A stretch of 64,000 nt of DNA. Source: Spodoptera frugiperda (Eukaryota; Arthropoda; Insecta; Lepidoptera; Noctuidae). This document shows, one piece after another, positions 56,146 to 64,000 of this stretch (position 1 is its first letter; each line of letters starts with the position of its first letter). A program made the translations under genes and the position numbers. A model generated the notes under the pieces. The model searched no databases, was not told the origin of the DNA, and worked only from the letters and a program-made list of their open reading frames with translations. The stretch lies in assembly GCF_023101765.2 (NCBI RefSeq), contig NC_064213.1, positions 3,286,001-3,350,000 of the forward strand. The letters are read 5' to 3'.

Positions 56146-57215
56146 TTAGTTAATAGCTAGTCTATGTAAGTTCCCAAATATAACTTCTGTATGATACACA
56201 TCGAATTTTCCTTGTGTTTGCTGTTACTTACAAGATTGATAAAGTTGCTAAAAATGGCATATGGCCACACTAATAGTCATCAGACTATTTATGGAGCAAT
56301 CCGGTGAGCAATCCGCACCGCACGTGAACACTAGAAGAGTAATAACTGTTATAAGTCCAGTCACGGCATAACTTTTAGGGCTTAGTACAAGTTTGTTTTA
56401 CGTTTCACGAGAACGAAATGAGATCGCGGTCGACGCTCTGATTGGTTGGCCGAACGCGCTCTTGTTTCGGTTTCGTTCAAAGTAAAGCAAATTCCAAGGT
56501 CCTACTAGTTTCGAGTCACAGAGAGGACTTTTCATCATGAGCAGCGTGCGCAGACGCGGCGACGTCGCGTAGCCTACTTAATATTACGTGGGTAAACCGT
56601 GATTTTTTAGTTAATTTAGTACCTATGCCTCATGTTAGTTACTATAAAAATAGAACAAGAAAGGTTAAGAATATAATTATTTATCAAATATTTTACTTAC
56701 CAGCAGTCAAATGCCTTAGGCTATGGCAGTCTTTTGTTCACTATGAAATACTTTTTTTTAATATTTTCTTTTTTAAGCTGATAGGAAACTCGTTTGTTTA
56801 TAACTCAGTAGGTTTATCCCTTTGGGCGATGGGTGAAACGTTAGGAAATTACATTCAAGGCTTTAGGAGTGTCAGATACTTGAACGATGTATTCTTTTTT
56901 TGTTAACGTTTAGATACTTTCTGATTTGTATTTTGTGTTTCATTTTAGTTGATTTAAATAACGGTACCTACTTTTTAATAGTGTTTGATCCTATATGTAA
57001 GTAATGAAATCTCTGTTTTTTTGGACTTAGTTTCTTAATTAATCATATTTTTCTTTACAAATATATTGAATATGAGCATGTATATTCTGTATGTGGCTTA
57101 CTACCTAATACACCGGGCTCGATTTTCTAGCAGGAGAGAGCGGGGCTTTCTTAAAATTTTCAATAAAGTTCAGTTTTTAATTGTGACCAGTATAAAGCAT
57201 TTATCTGTCAGTCAG
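56146..57215. other. Mostly unassigned sequence
   Basis: 56370-56475 ('ttgttttacgtttcacgag', 'gatcgcggtcgacgctctg') is a fragment of another common repeat. 56497-56610 is a family F MITE fragment. The 93-codon frame at 56625-56906 is unrecognised. Confidence 0.45.
56497..56610. mobile_element. Fold-back MITE, family F, copy 3 (one end lost)
   Basis: 'ctagtttcgagtcacagag', 'catcatgagcagcgtgcgca' and the right end 'gtaaaccgtgattttttag' match copy 1. The left terminal repeat is missing. Confidence 0.75.
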
Positions 57216-57515
57216 AAGTATGGTAGAGTCATGCTTCGCCACGAATGGGCCGGCTCGACCGGAGTGATACTACGGTCTCACAGAACGACGTGAAACAACG
57301 CTTACATCGTGTTTCGCTGTGTGATTGTGAGTGATTGACCCGGGGATTGGGAAGATTAGGTCTCCCCAATCTTCCGTATAGCCCTTAAATTCCTAACTCC
57401 CAAAAGGCCGGCAATGCACTTGTAATGCCTCTGGTGTTTCGGGTGTTCACGCGCGGCGGCGATTACTTACCATCAAGAGACCTGTCTGAACAGACGAATC
57501 ACCTGTTTAGCGGTT
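57216..57515 (-). repeat. Repeat C copy
   Basis: Minus orientation, from 'agtatggtagagtcatgc' to 'agcggttaatacata'. It carries a small duplication near 57340-57380 ('cccggggattgggaagatta'). Confidence 0.75.
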
Positions 57516-57970
57516 AATACATAATAAAAGCACCAACAAAAAACAGTAACAAATTGACATAAAAACATAAATTTACTCAAACACTGAATAACTTGACAAT
57601 CAGCGAGATTTACAAGAAACTTAAGTAAGTGTTTTCTTAATAAAACTTCATTACGGAAGTCGTCATTGGGAGTCGAGAAAGGAACGTTTGATAAAATTGT
57701 TTTGTCAACAATTCAGGAGTTGTACACAATTTTCGAGGTTAAGCTAACGTTAGCGCGGTCAACATTTAGATGGGGTGACTTTTTTAAGTTCTTTAAACTG
57801 AAACTATTCTTCAATTGTTTCATTATTGGTAGATATTTAATGTTATATGCAGATGATATCATACACAAATTTCGAAGAAATATAACCACAAATATTAAGT
57901 GACTAGTTATCTATAATCTATTTCATAAATCATAGTTATTATATTACCTACCATTGTCAGACTTAGGCGC
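57516..57970. other. Unassigned AT-rich sequence
   Basis: No gene recognised; the 78-codon frame at 57666-57902 has no motif. Confidence 0.4.
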
Positions 57971-57982
57971 AGGCTACACAGG

Positions 57983-58138
57983 TTATCCGGAGCTACGGAC
58001 AACGTAAAAGGTTACCGGGACTCCGCCTCAAAGCAAGAGAAGGAACGGGGTGGTGTTTGGTCAGTAAGAGTCTGACACTCCCTCTTGCCGCACCCAAGGC
58101 GAGAGAAGTCATTGGATGATTTTCTCCCCTTAAAAAAA
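57983..58138 (+). mobile_element. R1-like LINE 3' tail with perfect target duplication
   Basis: AGGCTACACAGG occurs at 57971-57982 and again at 58139-58150, an exact 12-bp duplication around a 156-bp insertion that ends in an A run. This proves that the short tail moved as a complete unit starting near 'ccggagctacgg', rather than being a decayed longer copy. Confidence 0.92.
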
Positions 58139-58461
58139 AGGCTACACAGGCTAGAGCCTAGAGGCCCCCATCACACATCATTTTTTTTACAAATTCCCAT
58201 ACACAAACCGAATTTTCAGACACAAAGAATTTTTACGCGAACGAATTCGAAGGCAACAGGTAGTGCCGACGTAATAAAATATGGAAGCAACAAAAACCAT
58301 AAGCAGCTATTTTTGGCCTATAGCTAACCGAGTGGCGCAGGCCTCGCTAATTTATTAATAAGGTCTGTATAGGGATGTAACTTTGCTAACTTTACGAATA
58401 ACATCAACCCGTGCGTGACGGTTAACTAAGAATAAGTGAGCCTGGTACTATAAGTAGCCTT

Positions 58462-58626
58462 CTACCATGAGTTTACTACAATAGTATTTGTCGATAGTCG
58501 CTAGCGATGACGTAATTTTTTTGTATAGCAAATTTTAGTTCCACATGTGGCCGGTAGAGGCGTGGAATAATTTGCCATACAAAAAAAGCGACTATCGACA
58601 AATACTATTGCTTTAAACTCATGGTA
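58462..58626. mobile_element. Fold-back MITE
   Basis: Arms 'ctaccatgagttta' plus 'aatagtatttgtcgatagtc' at 58462-58503 pair with 58582-58626. Further pairing ('tttttttgtat.gcaaat') extends inward. The left arm has ~14 extra bases ('agcgatgacgtaa'). Confidence 0.8.
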
Positions 58627-58647
58627 GAGGTAGTACTATAAGCAGTG

Positions 58648-58742
58648 TGGTGACACGTGTCAAGTGACAGATGACAGAAGTCGCACGTAGACGATCGACG
58701 AGCCAATCAACGGATGACCAAATAAATCCTACATCGCACATA
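58648..58742 (+). repeat. Unknown dispersed repeat, copy 2
   Basis: 'gtgacagatgacagaagtcg', 'caacggatga' and 'ctacatcgcacat' match 1617-1704. Confidence 0.6.
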
Positions 58743-58809
58743 TTAATTAAAGCTTCGTCTCCACTAGGAACATTTGTCGAGCGACATGTGCCCCAACATC
58801 GGTGACATC

Positions 58810-58901
58810 GGGGTCGGTTTTTAGTCAGTAAGAGTCTGACACTCACTCCCGCCTCATCCAAGGCGGGAGAAGGCGTTGGATGATTTTCCAACCTCAAAAA
58901 A
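58810..58901 (+). repeat. R1-like LINE 3' tail (short)
   Basis: Plus-orientation copy starting internally at 'gggtcggtttttagtcagt' and ending 'caacctcaaaaaa'. Confidence 0.75.
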
Positions 58902-59146
58902 GAGATTCACAAATATTTAAGTACATTTTAATGTAACACCGACTTTCCACCATTTTTGTTAGTAGTCAGTGAACCAGTAAGGGAAGTAACCTTTGTTATA
59001 TTCATTTTACAGGAATTACTAATTTATAAAACGTCAACCTTTCCTACTTCGGACAGGCGGCTCGTTAAACTTGGCGTAAGAAAATTTCGTAGTTCAGATA
59101 CTTATTACAAAATATAAAATATTTCTTTATTTTGTCTTGAAAAAGG

Positions 59147-60338
59147 GAGGTATTCCTCGAAGCGCAACTGTTTTGAAGCGCACCTCTCCAAGCGCACCTA
59201 TTTTATTCCTCGAAGCGCACCCGTTAGTTGCGCTTCAAGGAACTATTAAAAATATTAATTTTTATTTCCTCGAAGCGCACCTATGTTTTATTTTCGACTA
59301 GAGAGGGGATGCTAACTGAAACTATCGATAATAAGATATCGATAATCTGATACACGTAGCGCTGTCTATGAGCAAATAAGGTTAAACCTTTAAAAATAGT
59401 ATCTTGTCGATGTATGACATAAATTTTCCGCTTGAAACCGCCAATCAACGATTTTTATTAGTTATTTTATACAATATTCAAGAACTCTGTGCTCGTCGAC
59501 CATAGATTGTTATTTTTTTACCCGACTGCGCCAGAAAGAGGGTTATGTTTTTAGAGAGTATGTATAATTGTTTGGCACGCTCTGCAGCCTAAACGGCTCG
59601 ATGGATTTTGGCTTAAGAGGTCTCGTTAGATTCGTATTTACTGTGAGAGTGACACTGGATATATCAAAACAATAAAAAAAACAAAACTCACAGTAATACA
59701 AATCAAACGACTCCTATCAAGCTGATCGCCATCGAGTCGTTCAGGCTATAAAGTGAACAATATTCGAATCTGGCGCCAAAAATCCGCCATTTTGTTTTTT
59801 TCATTATTTTGATATATCCAGTGTCACTCTCACAGTAAATACGAATCTAACGAGACCTCTTAAGCCAAAATCCATCAAGCCGTTTAGGCTGCAGAGCGTG
59901 CCAAACAATTATACATACTCTCTAAAAACATAACCCTCTTTCTGGCGCAGTTGGGTAAAAAAATAACAATCTATGGTCGACGAGCACAGAGTTCTTGAAT
60001 ATTGTATAAAATAACTAATAAAAGTCGTTGATTGGCGGTTTCAAGCGGAAAATTTCATTTTGCGATGTCATACATCGACAAGATACTATTTTTAAAGGTT
60101 TAACCTTATTTGCTCATAGACAGCGCTACGTGTATCAGATTATCGATATCTTATTATCGATAGTTTCAGTTAGCATCCCCTCTCTAGTCGAAAATAAAAC
60201 ATAGGTGCGCTTCGAGGAAATAAAAATTAATATTTTTAATAGTTCCTTGAAGCGCAACTAACGGGTGCGCTTCGAGGAATAAAATAGGTGCGCTTGGAGA
60301 GGTGCGCTTCAAAACAGTTGCGCTTCGAGGAATACCTC
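59147..60338. mobile_element. 1.19-kb fold-back element, family GCGC
   Basis: Long inverted arms (59147-59687 and 59791-60338) pair almost completely around a ~103-base spacer. The terminal 75 bp start GAGGTATTCCTCGAAGCGCA and consist of repeated GAAGCGCA-type motifs in both orientations, like the structured ends of Drosophila FB or Galileo elements. The inner arms carry TATCGATAATAAGATATCGA. No transposase is encoded. The left flank is GAAAAAGG; the right neighbour is ATGCAAAG, then the tandem array. Confidence 0.9.
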
Positions 60339-60346
60339 ATGCAAAG

Positions 60347-61374
60347 GAGGTATTCCTCGAAGCGCAACTGTTTTGAAGCGCACCTCTCCAAGCGCACCTA
60401 TTTTATTCCTCGAAGCGCACCAAGCGTGTCAAAATTATTATTTTTAATAGTTCCTTGAAGCGCAACTAACGGGTGCGCTTCGAGGAATAAAATAGGTGCG
60501 CTTGGAGAGGTGCGCTTCAAAACAGTTGCGCTTCGAGGAATACCTCGAAAAAGGAGGTATTCCTCGAAGCGCAACTGTTTTGAAGCGCACCTCTCCAAGC
60601 GCACCTATTTTATTCCTCGAAGCGCACCAAGCGTGTCAAAATTATTATTTTTAATAGTTCCTTGAAGCGCAACTAACGGGTGCGCTTCGAGGAATAAAAT
60701 AGGTGCGCTTGGAGAGGTGCGCTTCAAAACAGTTGCGCTTCGAGGAATACCTCGAAAAAGGAGGTATTCCTCGAAGCGCAACTGTTTTGAAGCGCACCTC
60801 TCCAAGCGCACCTATTTTATTCCTCGAAGCGCACCAAGCGTGTCAAAATTATTATTTTTAATAGTTCCTTGAAGCGCAACTAACGGGTGCGCTTCGAGGA
60901 ATAAAATAGGTGCGCTTGGAGAGGTGCGCTTCAAAACAGTTGCGCTTCGAGGAATACCTCGAAAAAGGAGGTATTCCTCGAAGCGCAACTGGTTTGAAGC
61001 GCACCTCTCCAAGCGCACCTATTTTATTCCTCGAAGCGCACCAAGCGTGTCAAAATTATTATTTTTAATAGTTCCTTGAAGCGCAACTAACGGGTGCGCT
61101 TCGAGGAATAAAATAGGTGCGCTTGGAGAGGTGCGCTTCAAAACAGTTGCGCTTCGAGGAATACCTCGAAAAAGGAGGTATTCCTCGAAGCGCAACTGTT
61201 TTGAAGCGCACCTCTCCAAGCGCACCTATTTTATTCCTCGAAGCGCACCAAGCGTGTCAAAATTATTATTTTTAATAGTTCCTTGAAGCGCAACTAACGG
61301 GTGCGCTTCGAGGAATAAAATAGGTGCGCTTGGAGAGGTGCGCTTCAAAACAGTTGCGCTTCGAGGAATACCTC
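60347..61374. repeat. Tandem array of five 200-bp palindromic units
   Basis: Units lie at 60347-60546, 60554-60753, 60761-60960, 60968-61167 and 61175-61374, each followed (between units) by the 7-base linker GAAAAAG, a 207-bp period. Each unit has perfect 75-bp terminal inverted repeats identical to the ends of the neighbouring 1.19-kb element, with a ~50-base centre ('aagcgtgtcaaaattatta'). I saw a single difference: G for T near 60991 in unit 4. The period is divisible by three, so the same 68-codon frame recurs with a stop in each unit. It is not a gene. Confidence 0.95.
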
Positions 61375-61491
61375 TAATTATGACTTCAAAGGAAAATAAA
61401 TGTAAACAATTTTGCCAAAGGTATTTAGTTATTAATTTACTTTCTCTATTTTTGCATTGTGAATGGCGTTAAAATACGAAATACCTTTTTC
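61375..61491. other. Unique spacer in the fold-back cluster
   Basis: 117 bases of AT-rich sequence without GCGC motifs, ending in CCTTTTTC, the complement of the GAAAAAGG flank. Confidence 0.8.
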
Positions 61492-61691
61492 GAGGTATTC
61501 CTCGAAGCGCAACTGTTTTGAAGCGCACCTCTCCAAGCGCACCTATTTTATTCCTCGAAGCGCACCCGTTAGTTGCGCTTCAAGGAACTATTAAAAATAA
61601 TAATTTTGACACGCTTGGTGCGCTTCGAGGAATAAAATAGGTGCGCTTGGAGAGGTGCGCTTCAAAACAGTTGCGCTTCGAGGAATACCTC
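61492..61691. repeat. Sixth palindromic unit, inverted centre
   Basis: The same 75-bp ends, but the asymmetric centre ('cgttagttgcgcttcaagg' to 'gacacgcttgg') is the reverse complement of that in the array. Bounded by CCTTTTTC on the left and GAAAAAGG on the right. Confidence 0.93.
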
Positions 61692-61701
61692 GAAAAAGGC
61701 A

Positions 61702-61836
61702 AAAGCGCACCCGTTAGTTGCGCTTCAAGGAACTATTAAAAATAATAATTTTGACACGCTTGGTGCGCTTCGAGGAATAAAATAGGTGCGCTTGGAGAGG
61801 TGCGCTTCAAAACAGTTGCGCTTCGAGGAATACCTC
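61702..61836. repeat. Truncated palindromic unit
   Basis: Starts inside the left arm ('agcgcacccgttagttgcg') and keeps the centre and the complete right arm, in the same orientation as unit six. The 83-codon minus frame through it is an artefact. Confidence 0.9.
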
Positions 61837-62075
61837 CATAATTAATGTAGGTAAGTATCCAATTAAACTTTTCACCTTTTCTGTTTTTAACTGACGAGAT
61901 AATATTAAATAGATTCTTATTTCCACGTGTTAAAGTTCTTGTTTCATTAACCAGATCAGCCTTCATCATGAGCTCAACACGTGTCAATTGTCTTTCAAAT
62001 CATCCCCGTCAATTATTGAAGACTTGTTAAAACGAATTAAACGTCTCACATTTTCCGCTCATTCAAATAGAGTTA

Positions 62076-62414
62076 GGGTGATTTTCCACCAGAGATGTGC
62101 TATGTAGCTATGCTTCGAAGATGTTATAGCTAAGCTATGAAACTATGTGACCGTTTCCACTGATACTAAGCAATGTAGCTATGCGAGTAAGATATGTTAT
62201 GAAAATGCGCCGCCGCAAAGTAACAGTGCGAGGAAAATGCGCAACTCGAGTAGGCGATTTATCGATAGTAGAAATGCCATCCAAAGCTCACATCTTTCCA
62301 TATAGGTAAAAAACATAGCTCAGTCCGTTTCCACCAATGCTAAGCTATGTGTGCCAATAAATATGATTGGTGGAAGACAGCAACGTAGCAAAGCAAATCT
62401 CTGGAAAAGAACCC
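62076..62414. mobile_element. MITE with TA flanks
   Basis: Imperfect inverted ends GGGTGATTTTCCACCAGAGA and GGGTTCTTTTCCAGAGAT (complement of the right end) lie between TA dinucleotides at 62074-62075 and 62415-62416. The body has repeated 'agctatg'/'gctaagctatg' motifs. TA target and short length suggest a Tc1/mariner-type derivative. Relatives at 23835 and 47165. Confidence 0.75.
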
Positions 62415-62416
62415 TA

Positions 62417-64000
62417 ATCATCACCCGTGTCGTTATAATTAAGGAAAACATTAAAAACAAAGTCAGTCTTTTCGGGACAACGGTAAACAAAACATTTTCG
62501 AGTTCGTAAAGCTTTAACCTTTAACAATGAGCCCCAAGTTGAACCATATTATTATATTTTCAACTCCAAAGTTAAGATTTCACCATTTTAAGATAAACTT
62601 GTTAAAATCCAATCATGATGTGTATCTTGTGAAGCGCCTGTGGGCTTTGTAGAAACATTCCGGTAACAATGCGCGTTGCTGTTAATATTTGATAAGGCAC
62701 TTTCGTAATAGTTGCTTCGTATAATGAAGTAGCTTAATAGTTTATTAATTTACTGCCTTGAACGAAGTTAATAACTTAAGTTAATAATATTGTGAGAGCT
62801 CAGAAACTAATGACGTCATGGAATTGTAAATAGTGAAGTTGGAAAATAAATTCTAAGTACCACCTACTTAAGGGCCAAATTAAAATTTTAATTTAAGTCG
62901 TTCAATTCAAACTTCAATTAGATGAGTACAACTAATATTATACGAAAGTAATATAATTATATTTAATTATTCAACTCAGTGTCTAGACATTGTTTTCTAA
63001 GATATGTTCAACGAAGCAAGTATTGGGTTACGGGATATTGGAGTTCTTTTAAGTCAGTGACGTTTTCCCCACGTTACTCAATGAGGTTTGTTCAGTTTTC
63101 ACTATCAGCTTCGGTTAAAAATAGGTAATTAATGCGACAAAAGATGACTAATTATTATTTTAATGTCCGTCTTATAGATTATTTTAAAACAATAGACACT
63201 AATTTTTATTTTCATAGAAAACAAATCCTTTCGAAGATAAAGTCGTCACTTCTAAGTACGTTTTCTACGTAGAAATGACGTATTTGCTCCTACTCATAAA
63301 CTTTGATTCGTTTTATCTAAGTATTGTTATCTTATATGACAATATTATCTAACCGATGGACTAAATGGATTTTTATTCTTCTTACCCCGTCATCATCCCT
63401 ATTGTTTTCTTTGCAAAAAAATTCAGTACCTATTCTATTCAAGTTCTTTCTCGTACCCCTAAACAGTGTTACCTCTTTCCTCGAGACTATCCATCAAGTC
63501 GGTTATAAACCAATTCATTTATTATCAAAATAGACCTTTTGTGCGTCATACGCTTTCGGGCCAAACTTCACCCAAAAAGGGTTCAACTAGTCACATCACT
63601 TTGAAACTGAATAAATTATTATTTTTTAATGGAGAACCTTCGAGTTGTCCGTTACACGTGTCAAAAGTTACCTAGGTACCTTAAAATTATAGTAGGTATA
63701 AGCTTTGTGGGAAATTAGGCTTTATATACTTCGGTTTAGGGTTGAGTTTGCTGTCTAAGAAGGAAATGGCTAAGTGGTGTCTTAAATTTTAATTTGTTGC
63801 CCAAAAACTAAGGTGTATTTTTAGAAAACGTAGGAGGGAAATTGTTTTAAACGTATTTAAATTGAAAGGAAAATTAATTTAAATAAGGTATTTAAATTTA
63901 TTTATACAGGGTATTTAAATTAATTTTCCTTAGGTTACTCATTTTTATTTTAATGTCCGTCTGGTAGATTATTTAAAACATACATTACACGTATTTTTTT
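62417..64000. other. AT-rich sequence to the window end
   Basis: No gene supported. A 41-bp direct repeat ('ttttaatgtccgtct', 'tagattatt') lies at 63151-63191 and 63941-63980. A perfect 20-bp inverted repeat ('aaggaaaattaatttaaata') lies at 63866-63885 and 63912-63931. The overlapping frames near 63324-63675 have no recognised motif. Confidence 0.5.

Noticed and set aside
60398..61225. Four identical 68-codon minus-strand frames as a tandem gene family
   Set aside because: They arise because the 207-bp palindrome period is divisible by three. The sequence is a non-coding inverted repeat with no start context.
60347..61374. CRISPR-like regular repeats
   Set aside because: Units are 200 bp palindromes with 7-bp linkers and no variable spacers, in a eukaryotic context.

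Overview
The window looks like nuclear DNA from a moth, probably a noctuid. It is AT-rich and eukaryotic, with no operons or dense coding. It is packed with tRNA-derived SINEs, 5'-truncated non-LTR retrotransposons (LINEs) and fold-back or MITE-like DNA elements of the kind familiar from lepidopteran genomes. The species assignment is inference from repeat content alone. I found no convincing host exon, tRNA gene, rRNA gene or CRISPR array in the 64 kb. It reads as an intergenic or large-intron stretch used as a landing site for transposons.

Layout. 1-12 kb: a reverse-transcriptase fragment at the left edge, a 5'-truncated R1-like LINE with 13-bp target duplications (1718-2714), and scattered SINEs and short repeats. 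12.3-13.6 kb: a 1.28-kb near-perfect palindrome. 14-30 kb: a Harbinger-like MITE with TTA duplications, a LINE inserted inside a SINE (19734-20706), a composite insertion containing a pogo-like DNA element (21065-22418), and many LINE 3' tails. 30-40 kb: SINEs, a frameshifted LINE C-terminus with a (CATA)n tract (34331-35318), and a rearranged SINE. 40.5-43.5 kb: a pogo-like transposon with perfect 24-bp inverted ends and TA duplications, into which a hAT element with an exact 8-bp duplication has inserted. 48.2-51.5 kb: a LINE with an uninterrupted 1042-codon frame (reverse transcriptase, RNase H, zinc knuckle), the only long intact frame here. 52-59 kb: SINEs, fold-back MITEs, and a short LINE insertion with a perfect snap-back hairpin at its 5' end.

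59.1-61.8 kb is the most unusual region. A 1.19-kb fold-back element is followed by five almost identical 200-bp palindromes in a 207-bp tandem array, then one inverted unit and one truncated unit. The spacer heptamer GAAAAAG also lies directly outside the left end of the large element, which suggests that one copy plus its flank was amplified, perhaps through a circular intermediate. The last 2 kb is AT-rich with one more MITE.

The coding remnants do not form a pathway. They belong to independent selfish elements: R1-like, I-group and other LINEs, plus pogo-like and hAT transposases. The LINEs are the likely source of machinery for the SINEs, and the DNA transposases for the short inverted-repeat elements.
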